A stretch of 64,000 nt of DNA. It comes from Heliomarina sp018223035 (GTDB taxonomy: Bacteria; Pseudomonadota; Alphaproteobacteria; Rhodobacterales; Rhodobacteraceae). Position numbers and translations under genes: made by a program. The stretch spans positions 391,566 to 455,565 of the forward strand of contig JAAEZD010000001.1 of the NCBI GenBank assembly GCA_018223035.1, given 5' to 3'. The first letter of the stretch is position 1. The number at the start of each line of letters is the position of its first letter. The notes under the pieces are model-generated. The model was not told the origin of the DNA. It saw nothing but the letters and a program-made list of their open reading frames with translations, and made no database searches. Below, piece after piece: positions 1-9,744 of the stretch.

Positions 1-333
1 CTCCAGATCCTAGGGAACTTCGTATCTAACGCGGTGAAATTTTCGGACGATGAGAAATCGGTCGAGCTTTACGCGGAACGCAAGACAGACTCTGTGCGGA
101 TTTCGGTTGTCGACCGGGGCATTGGCATTCCCGAGGAATTCCACGACAGGATTTTCCAGCGGTTCTCGCAGGTGGACGGATCGACCACGCGGAAAAAGGG
201 CGGCACCGGGCTTGGCCTTGCGATCAGCAAGGAACTGGCAAAGAGCATGGGCGGCGAGATCGGCTTTTCCTCGAATGAGGGACAGGGTTCGACCTTTTGG
301 GTGGAATTCCCGCAGGAACGCCGACCGTCCTGA
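1..333 (+). CDS. Sensor histidine kinase, C-terminal ATPase domain (5' partial)
   Basis: The reading frame is open from the first base and ends with TGA at 331-333, so only the last 110 residues of a larger protein are visible. They form the HATPase_c domain of a sensor kinase: an N-box (NFVSNAVKF, residues 6-14), a G1 box (DRGIGIP), an F-box (FQRFSQVDG) and a G2 box (GGTGLGLAIS). This domain binds ATP and phosphorylates the upstream histidine of the dimerisation domain, which lies outside the window. No receiver or HPt domain follows, so the protein ends with the kinase core. It converges on the MFS gene at 376. The input signal cannot be inferred. Confidence 0.93.
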   Translation, partial: LQILGNFVSNAVKFSDDEKSVELYAERKTDSVRISVVDRGIGIPEEFHDRIFQRFSQVDGSTTRKKGGTGLGLAISKELAKSMGGEIGFSSNEGQGSTFWVEFPQERRPS

Positions 334-375
334 GATACCGACCACCTGCATCCTAGGGCCAAAGCATGGGCATTT

Positions 376-1566
376 TCAGTCGCGCCGGATGACTCGCCAA
401 AGGGCGAAAACCACCACACCATTGGAAACTGCTAGTACGGCTATGAGGCGCAGGGTCAGGTCCGGACTGGCCGCGCTTATCAGCCAGGCGCCGAGCATCG
501 GCGCCACTGCGGCGGCAATGAGCGAGGGCCGCGCCAGCTGTCCGATGATCGCCGGGTAACGGTCGACGCCGAATACCGCGAGCGGTAGCGCCCCGCGTGC
601 GATCGAAAACAGCCCGTTGCCTCCGCCAAAGAGGATCAGCGCCATTCCGGCCCAGTCCAGGCCCGACGCGAGCAGGAGGACGCCGGCTCCAATGCCCACC
701 GCCGACGCGATCATGGTCCAGATCGGGTGATGCCGCCCGCCGCCGAGCATTTCGAGAACTCTCGCGGCAACCTGTGACGGACCGATCAGCGTTCCCAAGC
801 CGACAGCTGCGGCCAGCGCGTAGCCCTGCGCCTGCAGAAAGGTGAACAGCCATGTGGCGATGTTGACCGCGATCAGCCCGTTCAAAACGAGCAGGACGCC
901 CATAAGGAAAAAGACGGTTTTTTCCTGCCCCAGCAGCTTGGCTTTTTTTGTTTTGTCGGTGCTCGTCTCGGCCAGGCGTTTCTGTTCTGCCGGGAGGACG
1001 ATCAGGACCAGAGGCAGGGTCAGGCAGATATGGATGACCGCATAGGCACCCGCAACACCGCGCCAGCCCCATGTTTCCAGCATCACCGTCGAAAGAGGCC
1101 AACAGACGGTGCTGGCGAAACCTCCCCAGAGTGTCAGCATGGTGATCGCGCCTCTCGCATCCGCTCCGTATAAGCGGCCCAGCGACGCAAAGGCCGGATC
1201 GTAGAGACCGGCCGCCATCCCTACGCCCAGCAACAGCCAACCGAGCCAGAACAGCCAGAGATGCGGGGCCATCGAGATCACCGAGAGGCCGAGCGCGATC
1301 AGTATGCAGCCGATGGCAAGAACAGGACGCCCGCCGTGGTGGCTTATCGCCCGCCCGACGGTGGGCGAGGCAAGCCCCGCGACGAGCATTCCCGCCGAGA
1401 GCGCCGCCGTGATCCCGGACAGCGGCCAGCCCGTGTCAGCGGCAATCGGTGCGGCAAGCACCGCCATCAGGTAGTAGGTGCTGCCCCAGGTAAAGATCAT
1501 CACCACGCCCAGCGCGGAGATAACGGCCCCTTTCGAGGCCTGCGTTGGTCGGGCGATGTCGACCAT
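376..1566 (-). CDS. MFS efflux transporter at the end of the arsenic operon (ArsK-like candidate)
   Basis: A 396-residue major facilitator protein with about 12 hydrophobic segments and a cytoplasmic charged loop in the middle (Thr-Asp-Lys-Thr-Lys-Lys) separating two six-helix halves. It is the last gene of the arsR-arsP-MFS unit, starting 4 nt after the permease stop, which suggests translational coupling. An upstream TTG at 1578 is an alternative start that would overlap the permease. MFS arsenite/antimonite/organoarsenical exporters called ArsK are known from alphaproteobacterial ars clusters. Position and size make this a candidate, but sequence alone does not separate it from other MFS drug or metabolite exporters. 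Confidence 0.8.
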   Translation of the reverse strand: MVDIARPTQASKGAVISALGVVMIFTWGSTYYLMAVLAAPIAADTGWPLSGITAALSAGMLVAGLASPTVGRAISHHGGRPVLAIGCILIALGLSVISMAPHLWLFWLGWLLLGVGMAAGLYDPAFASLGRLYGADARGAITMLTLWGGFASTVCWPLSTVMLETWGWRGVAGAYAVIHICLTLPLVLIVLPAEQKRLAETSTDKTKKAKLLGQEKTVFFLMGVLLVLNGLIAVNIATWLFTFLQAQGYALAAAVGLGTLIGPSQVAARVLEMLGGGRHHPIWTMIASAVGIGAGVLLLASGLDWAGMALILFGGGNGLFSIARGALPLAVFGVDRYPAIIGQLARPSLIAAAVAPMLGAWLISAASPDLTLRLIAVLAVSNGVVVFALWRVIRRD

Positions 1567-1570
1567 GATT

Positions 1571-2620
1571 TCAGGCAAGCGACCAGAAGTGGAAGAGCAA
1601 CCCGGCAGCGAAGGCCCCCGAAAGGGAGAGAGCGATATAGAGGGCGAATACCGGCGGGCGTGCTAGTGCCCAGACGGCAAGCGCCGCCGGGATCGAGGTA
1701 ACTCCGCCAGCGACAAGGAAGGCGAGACCGGCACCGGGCGACATGCCCTGCTCGATCAGCCCGCCGACAAGCGGCAGCGCCGCATAGCCGTTCAGATAGG
1801 CGGGCACGCCGATAAGCGTCGCAATGGCAATCGGCTGAATGCCTGTCCCGCCAAGCGAGGCCGTGATAGTTTCAGCAGGCACCCATGCCAGCATGAGGCT
1901 TTCCAGCAGGAAGGCAAGGAACAGCCACTTGGCAAGGAACATCGTCGTGGACCAAGCAGTACGCGCGAATGTTGCCCGTCGTGCCGGATCGGTCCAGAAC
2001 TTCCAGACCACCGGCTTTGGCGCGCGGATCTTTGCGCCGCCGCAGCCGCCGTTGCTGACACCTTCCCGCAGGGGATTCTGTATCGCGCCGCTTTTTGACA
2101 GGAGATGGACGCTGATGCCGCCGAACAGGCCCAAACCGATGGCAGCGAGCGTCTTGGCAAGGGCAAATTCCATGTCCAGCACGCCCGCTGTCAGGAAAAA
2201 CATGGACGGGTCCATGATCGGTGAGGCCAGCCAAAAGGCCATGACCGCCGACAGCGGTACGCCCATCGCCAGAAGTGCCGCGATAAGGGGGATGACCCCG
2301 CAGGAGCAGAAGGGAGAAAGCCCGCCTGCAAGCGCGCCTAACCCAATCATCAGCAGTGGCGCGCCGACAAAAGCCTTTGCGATGAGGTTATCAGCACCGG
2401 TCGCTCCGGCCCATGCGGCGATCGCGATGGAAAGCAGCAAGTAAGGAGCCGTATGCAGCAGCGCTGCAACGGCAAACCCGGTGCTTTCGGCTGCCTGCTG
2501 AGAGTCGAAAATGGTCAGCAAAACCACGATAGCGAAAGAGGCCAGCCAGACGCGGTGATCCTTCCACAGGGTGCGAAGCCAGATACGCGGGCCGTTCGGG
2601 GTAATCGTCACATCGGTCAT
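1571..2620 (-). CDS. arsP: ArsP-type (DUF318) membrane permease, probable organoarsenical efflux
   Basis: A 349-residue integral membrane protein of the permease family that includes ArsP, which exports trivalent organoarsenicals such as methylarsenite. The family signature SPFCSCGVIPL lies about 100 residues into the protein, followed by conserved small-residue helices (ASPIMDPSMFF). A Gly/Cys-rich cytoplasmic loop (NGGCGG) sits in the middle. The frame is open to 2710, but ATG 2620 is preceded by GGAGG at seven bases and gives a sensible N-terminus, so it is preferred. It lies between arsR and the MFS exporter. The same family also contains uncharacterised copper- and iron-linked permeases, so substrate assignment rests on context. 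Confidence 0.8.
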   Translation of the reverse strand: MTDVTITPNGPRIWLRTLWKDHRVWLASFAIVVLLTIFDSQQAAESTGFAVAALLHTAPYLLLSIAIAAWAGATGADNLIAKAFVGAPLLMIGLGALAGGLSPFCSCGVIPLIAALLAMGVPLSAVMAFWLASPIMDPSMFFLTAGVLDMEFALAKTLAAIGLGLFGGISVHLLSKSGAIQNPLREGVSNGGCGGAKIRAPKPVVWKFWTDPARRATFARTAWSTTMFLAKWLFLAFLLESLMLAWVPAETITASLGGTGIQPIAIATLIGVPAYLNGYAALPLVGGLIEQGMSPGAGLAFLVAGGVTSIPAALAVWALARPPVFALYIALSLSGAFAAGLLFHFWSLA

Positions 2621-2675
2621 CGCCATGCCTCCGGCTTGACTGGTTCTATGGATAGGGCGTGCATATCGGGGCGCG

Positions 2676-2993
2676 TCATGCCGCGTCCTCATCCCGCCGG
2701 ATGGAAACACCGGTGCAGCATTCCGAGGTCAGGAAATCGAGCACCGTCTGTACGGCAGCATAATCCGCCATGTTGTAAACCTCCCTGCCCTGCTTTTGCT
2801 GGCTGACCAGGCCGGCATCGACAAGAGTTGACAGGTGATGGGCGAGGGTCGAGGCGGCGATGTTCAGATGTTCGCCGATATCGCCGACGCGCAGGCCGTC
2901 CCTCCCCGCCTTCACGAGCAGGCGGAAAATCGAAAGCCGGACATCGTGTCCGAGGGCGGCAAGGGCGCGGGCGTGGGGGCTGCTAATGGTCAT
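2676..2993 (-). CDS. arsR: ArsR-family metalloregulator
   Basis: A 105-residue winged-helix repressor. The HTH (STLAHHLSTLVDAGLV, residues 48-63) is followed by the beta wing and a C-terminal vicinal cysteine pair, Cys92-Cys93. Paired cysteines near the C-terminus are the As(III)/Sb(III) ligands of several proteobacterial ArsR proteins, so arsenite release of the repressor is likely. It heads the arsR-arsP-MFS unit, starting 64 nt after the end of acr3, and a perfect 12-bp palindrome lies just upstream of its start codon. It is separate from the ArsR domain fused to ArsC at 6331-7170, so the locus has two arsenic-responsive regulators. Confidence 0.9.
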   Translation of the reverse strand: MTISSPHARALAALGHDVRLSIFRLLVKAGRDGLRVGDIGEHLNIAASTLAHHLSTLVDAGLVSQQKQGREVYNMADYAAVQTVLDFLTSECCTGVSIRRDEDAA

Positions 2994-3010
2994 ACAACCA
3001 AAATAACTAT

Positions 3011-3022
3011 AAAACTAGTTTT
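3011..3022. promoter_or_regulatory. Perfect 12-bp palindrome, candidate ArsR operator
   Basis: AAAACTAGTTTT is its own reverse complement and lies 18 bp upstream of the arsR start in an AT-rich stretch between acr3 and arsR. ArsR proteins bind imperfect AT-rich dyads overlapping their own promoters, so autoregulation of arsR-arsP-MFS is the natural reading. Binding is inferred. Confidence 0.5.
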
Positions 3023-3057
3023 GTAAAGATGATTCTCTTTTGCGTGCCCGACGCGCG

Positions 3058-4061
<1,004 letters not shown>

Positions 4062-4065
<4 letters not shown>

Positions 4066-5339
4066 GCCTTTACAACCGTTTCTTCCGTTTCCTGCAGACG
4101 GCCTGCGGTGAGGGCCGACAATCCGACCATGACTGCCGCCGTGCCGAGCGTCAGACCAAGGCCACCGATCTGGTAGGTTGCTCCGGAGAGCACGGTGCCA
4201 GCCAGCCGCCCGGCCGCATTTGCCATGTAGTAGAACCCGACATCCATTGTCACCCGCTCGGCCTTGGTAAAGGCAAGGATCAGGTAGGAATGGAGCGACG
4301 AGTTGACGGCGAAAATTGCGCCAAACACGAGCAGTCCGATAACAAGCGTAATCGTGAGCCAGTCGCTGGGACCGGAGGAAAGCAGCACGGCAATCGACAG
4401 CAGCAGCGGCACCACGAAGAGGAGGGCGGCCCAGTCCCGTGCCGACCGGATCAATTCACCCTCGGGACGGATGCCCGCCTGCAGGATGCGTGGCGCAAGC
4501 GCCTGAACACCGCCGTAGAGGATGATCCAGAGCGCCATGAAGGTGCCGATCATGAAGAATGCGGCCCGGTTCCCCTCTTCGGAACCGTCTGACAGCACGG
4601 CATAGAAATAGATTGGGATGCCAACCACGAACCAGACGTCACGCGCGCCGAATAGAAACACCCGCGCCGCCGAGAGCCAGTTCACATTGGCGGATTTTGA
4701 GAAGACCTCGGAAAATTTCGCGCCCTTGCGCCCCTTGGGCAGACCGGGGGGAATGACGAAGAAGAGCGCAACAAGGATAATGGCGAGCACCGCCGCCATG
4801 ACCAGTACAGCCCAGAGAAATCCAAGGGTGCCCAACATGGCCGCGCCAAGCAGGAAACCGACACCTTTTACCGCGTTCTTGGACCCGGTCAGCACCGCGA
4901 CCCAGCGAAAGAGACCGCCTTTTTCATTTGGTGCCAGCAACTTGACCGCGGACTTCGAGGACATCTTGGCCAAGTCTTTGGCCACCCCGGAAAGACCCTG
5001 AACGACCATCACGAAGACAACCGAAGTTGCAATCGTCCATGACGGATCAAGCTGCGTAAGCGCGATCAGGGCCACGATCTGAAGGCCCAGTCCGACATAG
5101 AGCGTCGAGGTCAGGCCAAAGCGTGCGGCAACCCAGCCGGCGGCAAGGTTTGTGACCATACCTGCGATCTCGTAGAGCACGAAGAGATAGGCAAGCTGGA
5201 CCGGGCTGAACCCCAGCGTATGGAAATGCAAAAGCACCAGCATTCGGAGCGCGCCATCGGTCAGCATGAAGGCCCAATAGGCGGCGGTAACGGCCACATA
5301 GGCAGAGAGCGCCTGCCCTCTTGCGTCAGCAGATATCAA
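4062..5339 (-). CDS. arsJ: ArsJ, MFS exporter of 1-arseno-3-phosphoglycerate
   Basis: A 425-residue MFS protein that always travels with an arsenic-associated GAPDH. The GAPDH makes unstable 1-arseno-3-phosphoglycerate from arsenate and glyceraldehyde-3-phosphate, and ArsJ expels it, giving an efflux route specific for As(V). Family-typical stretches include LTDGALRMLVLLHFHTLGFS near the N-terminus and the cytoplasmic loop GVAKDLAKMSSKSAVKLLAP. The frame is open to 5408, but this would run deep into gapdh. TTG at 5339, overlapping the gapdh stop as TTGA, gives the usual coupled arrangement and family length. GTG near 5303 is a shorter alternative. Confidence 0.93.
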
Positions 5340-6334
5340 AGCGAGTCCCCGACCATGCAGGCCACGTCGACCAGCCGGTGCGCATAGCCCATCTCGTTGT
5401 CGTACCACGCAAAGATCTTAACCTGCGTCCCGTTGACCACCATCGTCGACGGCGCATCCACAATTGAGGATCGCGTGTCATTGGTGTAATCGGCCGACAC
5501 CAGCGGGCGTTCTTCATACCCGAGGATACCGGAGAGGGGGCCGTCGGCGGCTGCCTTGAAGAACGCGTTGACCTCTTCGACCGTGGTCTCGCGTTCGACC
5601 TCGAAAACGCAATCGGTGAGCGAGGCATTCAGCAGCGGGACCCGGACCGCATGACCGTTCAGACGACCCTTCAACTCAGGATAGATCAGCGTGATGGCGG
5701 TCGCACTCCCCGTCGTTGTGGGGATCAACGAATTCAGCGCCGAACGCGCGCGCCGCAGGTCCTTTGCCGGGCGGTCCACGATAGTCTGGGTATTCGTGAC
5801 GTCATGGATCGTCGTCATCGACCCGTGCCGAATACCAAGGCATTCATGAATAACCTTCACCACCGGCGCGAGGCAGTTCGTGGTGCAAGACGCCGCCGTC
5901 ACGATGCGGTGGCGTTCGGGTTGGTAGACATCATCATTCACACCAAAGACGATATTGGCCGCATCCCCATCTTTAACCGGGGCGGAAACCACGACCTTTT
6001 TAACACCCGCCTCGAAATATGGGGCAAGCTTGGCCTCGGTCTTGAAGACGCCGGTGCAATCTATGACCACATCGACGCCTTCGAGCGGCAGATCGCCAAG
6101 ATCCTTCTTGCCAATGAACGGCAGGCTCACTCCGTCCACCGATATACTGTCGTCATCGTAACTGAAACCCGCCTGCCATCGCCCGTGTACAGTGTCGAAC
6201 TCCAGCAGATGCGCATGCATGGCCGGATCGCCGACCGCATCATTGATCCACGCGATTTTTGCGCCCCTGTCGAGCAGAGGCTTTAGGATCAGCTTGCCAA
6301 TTCGGCCCAGTCCGTTCAACGCATACACCGTCAT
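5336..6334 (-). CDS. Arsenate-associated glyceraldehyde-3-phosphate dehydrogenase
   Basis: A 332-residue type I GAPDH with an N-terminal NAD-binding motif (LNGLGRIGK), the catalytic cysteine in ASCTTNC (Cys150) and partner His177 in TTIHDVTNTQ. In this operon position it is the ArsJ partner: with arsenate in place of phosphate it forms 1-arseno-3-phosphoglycerate for export, rather than serving glycolysis. Its start overlaps the arsRC stop by ATGA and its stop overlaps arsJ. A housekeeping gap gene is expected elsewhere in the genome. Catalytic residues are intact, so it should also accept phosphate. Confidence 0.93.
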   Translation of the reverse strand: MTVYALNGLGRIGKLILKPLLDRGAKIAWINDAVGDPAMHAHLLEFDTVHGRWQAGFSYDDDSISVDGVSLPFIGKKDLGDLPLEGVDVVIDCTGVFKTEAKLAPYFEAGVKKVVVSAPVKDGDAANIVFGVNDDVYQPERHRIVTAASCTTNCLAPVVKVIHECLGIRHGSMTTIHDVTNTQTIVDRPAKDLRRARSALNSLIPTTTGSATAITLIYPELKGRLNGHAVRVPLLNASLTDCVFEVERETTVEEVNAFFKAAADGPLSGILGYEERPLVSADYTNDTRSSIVDAPSTMVVNGTQVKIFAWYDNEMGYAHRLVDVACMVGDSL

Positions 6335-7170
6335 GCCGGCTCTCCGGATGTGGTCTGCGCGATATCGTCTACCGCGCGCTGCAGTGAGATCCTGTCGAGC
6401 GATTCGATTGGCAGGGCGGCAAAAGCGGCAACGCGCCTGAGCAGCATGCCGTAGGCCTGCTGGAAGGCGAGGCTTTTCTCGGCGGGCGTTCCGGTCGCCT
6501 TGACCGGGTCAACCATGCCCCAATGCGCGCTGACAGGCTGACCGGACCACGCCGGACATTCCTCGTTTGCGGCCTGGTTACAGACGGTGAATACGAAATC
6601 GAACTCGGGCGCGTCCGGCCGCTGAAATTCAGAAATATTCTTGGCGCGCAGGGCCGAGGTTTCATGGCCTTTCTGCTTCAACACCTCAAGCGCGAAAGGG
6701 TTGAGTTCCAACCGCGGTCTGGTACCGGCGGAATAGACGTTGAAACGATCACCGGCGGTTTCGCGCAGCAAAGTTTCCGCAAAGATCGAACGGGCGGAAT
6801 TGCCCGTGCAGATGAAGAGAACATTGAATTTACGATCAGACATGATGGTGTCTCCTAGATCGAGGTTCAGGGGTGAGCAGAGTTCTGGACGGCCACGACA
6901 GCAATCCAGCAGCAGGTATTCGAAAGTCTGTCGCAGTGCTGTCATCTCGACAGCGTAACGCAGCGATGTGCCAACCCTTTCCTGCGTCACAAGCCCCGAC
7001 TGCATCAACGAGGCAAGATAGGCGGAAAGCGTCGATGGTTTGAGATCAAGCGCGTCGGCCAGCTCTCCGGCCGGAACGCGGTCGGGAAACCGCCGGACCA
7101 AAAGCCGGAAGATTGCCAGCCTTTGCGGGTGTCCAAGTGTCGAGAGGCGGAGGATTACTTCTTTTTCCAT
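6331..7170 (-). CDS. arsC: ArsR-ArsC fusion: arsenic-sensing repressor joined to LMW-PTP type arsenate reductase
   Basis: A 279-residue two-domain protein. Residues 1-100 are an ArsR winged helix with HTH around STLSAYLASLMQSGLV and three C-terminal cysteines, Cys90, Cys91 and Cys98, matching the spacing of the As(III) site in Acidithiobacillus-type ArsR. Residues 112-250 are an ArsC of the low-molecular-weight phosphatase fold with P-loop CTGNSARS (Cys121) and two further cysteines, Cys197 and Cys205, in the positions of the thioredoxin-coupled disulfide relay. Arsenate reduction and As(III) sensing are thus in one chain. It is the first gene of the operon. The start at 7170 lacks a clear Shine-Dalgarno and sits directly against a dyad. 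Confidence 0.93.
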   Translation of the reverse strand: MEKEVILRLSTLGHPQRLAIFRLLVRRFPDRVPAGELADALDLKPSTLSAYLASLMQSGLVTQERVGTSLRYAVEMTALRQTFEYLLLDCCRGRPELCSPLNLDLGDTIMSDRKFNVLFICTGNSARSIFAETLLRETAGDRFNVYSAGTRPRLELNPFALEVLKQKGHETSALRAKNISEFQRPDAPEFDFVFTVCNQAANEECPAWSGQPVSAHWGMVDPVKATGTPAEKSLAFQQAYGMLLRRVAAFAALPIESLDRISLQRAVDDIAQTTSGEPA

Positions 7171-7190
7171 ATTTCATGAATATACGAAAT
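7171..7190. promoter_or_regulatory. Inverted repeat abutting the arsRC start, candidate ArsR operator
   Basis: ATTTC and GAAAT arms flank a ten-base AT-rich centre, and the inner TTCATGAA is itself palindromic. The repeat touches the arsRC start codon, so bound repressor would block initiation. It differs from the AAAACTAGTTTT dyad at 3011, so the two ArsR domains may read different sites. Functional role is inferred. Confidence 0.4.
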
Positions 7191-7356
7191 ATCGAGTTTC
7201 GCAAGTCTGCAGCGGGCTGTTAAAAGCCTCTGTCAGCAAACGGGATGCGAAGTTAAAGGACGAGCGCCTGATCGTCGAACCGTAGTCGACGGCAGCCGCC
7301 AAGTTCAAGATTTCGCGGAGACGCGTTAGGGATTTCGCTCGGTTTCAGGCGGCTCT

Positions 7357-7929
7357 CTATCGCCAGGGCCGAAGCCGTATCCAACGGAAAAAGAACATCA
7401 GGACAAAGGTGGTGACAATAAGCCCGATCAGGTCACCGATTGCATAGGTCATGACGACCGCGAAAACTCTTTCGGGAAGGATCAGACCCGCGAACAAGAG
7501 AGATTGCCCGATTGAGTTGATAACGGATGCGAGCATTCCGACGAGCAGCAGCCACTTCCAGTGAATTCGGAGTTTGCGCCCAGCATAAAGGTTGTACCCC
7601 AGAAGCCTCAACAGTTCGAAAGCCAGGAGGGCCGAGGACGCACCTACGACAAGCGACACTAGGATCACCGGATCGGTAACTCGGCTTACATCGGCTGGGG
7701 TGAACAGCAGTTCGGCCAAGAACGCTCCGAAGAATAATGGGAGGAACGCCATTCTTCCCGCGAGCCAGGTCGAGAGCACCCTCACCCCGTGTGGAAGATA
7801 AACCAGACTGGCGAATACCGTGATTTCGGGAATGAACCTCGACTGGAGAGGCGTGATCAGCATCGCGGTCAGCCCATGAGCAAGGACATATGCGACAACG
7901 ATGACGAACCAGTTCTGAAGTACCGGCAC
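7357..7929 (-). CDS. Integral membrane protein, MASE1-like, partner of the adjacent regulator
   Basis: A 190-residue protein with five or six hydrophobic helices and almost no soluble domain. The N-terminal half (VYLPHGVRVLSTWLAGR, then FGAFLAELLF) resembles the MASE1 sensory membrane module often fused to histidine kinases or diguanylate cyclases, but no output domain follows. GTG at 7929 comes directly after the TAG of the upstream regulator, so the two are translationally coupled. Function is unknown. It could be a stand-alone membrane sensor, a partner of another signalling protein, or a small transporter. The MASE1 likeness is my impression of a short motif and should be treated as weak. 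Confidence 0.6.
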   Translation of the reverse strand: MPVLQNWFVIVVAYVLAHGLTAMLITPLQSRFIPEITVFASLVYLPHGVRVLSTWLAGRMAFLPLFFGAFLAELLFTPADVSRVTDPVILVSLVVGASSALLAFELLRLLGYNLYAGRKLRIHWKWLLLVGMLASVINSIGQSLLFAGLILPERVFAVVMTYAIGDLIGLIVTTFVLMFFFRWIRLRPWR

Positions 7930-8316
7930 CTAGAACCCGTTTGCTTTCCTGCCTGAATCGGACCCGTTTGATCGCTTTTTCAGCGCACTGCGGATGTCAA
8001 AATCGGTGCCAAAACCGCCACCGACGAGATCATCGCGGACAACGTAGGATCGAGCCTTGGTTTGCGCCGCGCGTTCCAGAAGGCCAAGACCAAGAAGGGT
8101 TCCAATCGCGCGGTAGAAAGTCGCCTGCGCGACCGATTGAAGGAGCTTGTGATGGCGAATCTGGTCTGAACTAATCACATCGCCCGGTTTGTCACACAGA
8201 CTATGTGCCGCAAGCAAAACGTCCCTTTCAATACGGGTCAGGTCATCGAAGCCGATGTCCTTTTCAAGCTGGCGCAACATTTCCCGTAACTCAAAAATAG
8301 ATTTCAACTTATCCAT
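7930..8316 (-). CDS. Small winged-helix type transcriptional regulator
   Basis: A 128-residue basic protein beginning with a heptad-like helix (DKLKSIFELREMLRQLEKDIG), followed by a MarR-like HTH region: LTRIERDVLLAAHSL, then a Ser/Gln-containing recognition segment (SVAQATFYRAIGTLLGLGLL) and a wing (ARSYVVRDD). The lysine/arginine-rich tail (ALKKRSNGSDSGRKANGF) is probably disordered. ATG 8316 has AAGGA at seven bases. The frame is open to a TTG at 8382, but that start would lie inside the perfect palindrome at 8381-8401. It is first in a two-gene unit with the membrane protein at 7357. The target is unknown; autoregulation through the palindrome is likely. Confidence 0.7.
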   Translation of the reverse strand: MDKLKSIFELREMLRQLEKDIGFDDLTRIERDVLLAAHSLCDKPGDVISSDQIRHHKLLQSVAQATFYRAIGTLLGLGLLERAAQTKARSYVVRDDLVGGGFGTDFDIRSALKKRSNGSDSGRKANGF

Positions 8317-8380
8317 GCCCGCATCCTTCATCATTTTCGAGGCTCGCGTCAATGGCGGGCGACCGGCTCGGTTATCGACC

Positions 8381-8401
8381 AATTTATCATTATGATAAAT
8401 T
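8381..8401. promoter_or_regulatory. Perfect 21-bp palindrome upstream of the regulator
   Basis: Two ten-base arms, AATTTATCAT and its exact reverse complement, flank one central base, 65 bp upstream of the ATG at 8316. A ten-base perfect arm in GC-rich DNA is very unlikely by chance and is typical of a dimeric HTH operator. The rest of 8402-8646 has no gene, only AT-rich sequence that probably carries promoter elements. Confidence 0.6.
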
Positions 8402-8646
8402 CTTGGCCTACACGTTTGGACGTGGTATTCTTCAATTGACGTCGTTCCGTGAGTGGTGTCGCGTCTTTATTTAAAATTGCTTCTACCTTGGCGACTACCA
8501 TCGCCAAGGTAATTTTTTTTGCAGATAGCGCTTCTCTTGCCGATGGCAAGAAAACTTGGCTACTAGTTGAAGAATGATTGAGTAGGGACGATCTGCCCCT
8601 AAGTCGGACAGCAGCCGATTAAACAACTGAATTGTAATTGGAAATT

Positions 8647-9744
8647 TCAGTGAAAGCGCGAGGGCGACAGCGCTGCCATCGTCTCTGCCGAAAAAGGGCT
8701 CGTATCATTCGTGCAGAGTGTTTCTGTCAATTGGGCCAATGCGGGCGCAGTCTGCACGCCATATCCGCCCTGCCCCGCGAGCCAGAAAAAACCCGGAGCG
8801 ACGGGATCGAATCCCACGACCGGCGTTCGGTCCGCTGCAAAGGTCCGCAGGCCCGCCCATGCGTTTTCGACTCGCGTGACGGGCACTGTTACCATCTGTT
8901 CATAGCGGTGAAGACCTTCGGCAAGCACCATGTCATCGACCCATGCGTCGTGGGCGTCGACCGGGTCTTCATCCGCCGGGCTGACCATCAGTTTGCCTCC
9001 GGTCGGCTTGGCGTACCAGCGTTCTGACGCAGACGCGAACAGCGGCCAGCTTGCCGGATTAAACCCTTCGGGCGCAGGAAGAATGGCTGCCGACCGCCGC
9101 ATCGGCGTCAGATCAATATCGGCGGCCTCTGCCATTGCACCGACATGGCTGGCCCAGGCACCGGCGGCGTTTACGACGATGGGGGCCTTGTAGCTACCAG
9201 ATTCGGTTTCGACTGACCATGTCCCGTCATTCTGCAGGATACTTGTCACCCTGCTGCCGCTTTCCGTCCGGCCGCCGCGCGTTTTGAAAAGCCGCAGGAA
9301 ACCGGCAAGCATCCGGTCCACGTCGATGTCCTGCGCATCCCATTCAATGGCGGCGGCGTAAATCTTGTCCTGCCGGAGGATCGGCACAAGATCGACCGCC
9401 TGTTGCGGGCTCAGCATTTCCAGCCCCGTCGCATCGGCCGCATACTCCGCGAGGTGTTCCAGTTCATCCTCGGCGGCGACAAGCATTTCCCCACGCGGAG
9501 TGAGCAGGCTGGTCTCTCCGATCTCATCAGGCGTCTCGAAAAAAGACGCCGAGGCCGCGTTCAGCTGGCGCAGGGTCGCGTTGCCATAGTTCCGTATGAA
9601 GATCGCGGCTGACCGCCCGGTCGAGTGATAGCCGAACTGCTTTTCCGCCTCGAGCAGGATAACCGACATATGCTTGGCCAACCGGGCGGCGGCGCTGACT
9701 CCTGCGATCCCGCCGCCAATGACTATGGCCTCTGCCCCTGTCAC
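8647..9744 (-). CDS. FAD-dependent oxidoreductase of the DAO (glycine/D-amino acid oxidase) family
   Basis: A 365-residue flavoenzyme with the ADP-binding GxGxxG motif at residues 10-15 (IGGGIAG) and a DAO-like fold with FAD-contacting segments around STGRSAAIF and, near the C-terminus, GFFWLAGQGGYGVQTAP. Members oxidise amines or amino acids, either as oxidases or feeding the respiratory chain. It is the last gene of the ABC-aminotransferase-BKACE operon, overlapping its neighbour by ATGA. A role in oxidative deamination or demethylation of the imported amine, or of an intermediate, is inferred from context. The specific substrate is not visible. Confidence 0.85.
   Translation of the reverse strand: MTGAEAIVIGGGIAGVSAAARLAKHMSVILLEAEKQFGYHSTGRSAAIFIRNYGNATLRQLNAASASFFETPDEIGETSLLTPRGEMLVAAEDELEHLAEYAADATGLEMLSPQQAVDLVPILRQDKIYAAAIEWDAQDIDVDRMLAGFLRLFKTRGGRTESGSRVTSILQNDGTWSVETESGSYKAPIVVNAAGAWASHVGAMAEAADIDLTPMRRSAAILPAPEGFNPASWPLFASASERWYAKPTGGKLMVSPADEDPVDAHDAWVDDMVLAEGLHRYEQMVTVPVTRVENAWAGLRTFAADRTPVVGFDPVAPGFFWLAGQGGYGVQTAPALAQLTETLCTNDTSPFSAETMAALSPSRFH

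Noticed and set aside
353..1240. Long open frame on the minus strand overlapping the MFS gene
   Set aside because: It is a shadow frame rich in Arg/Gly/Ala with no motif. The other frame gives a clear MFS protein.
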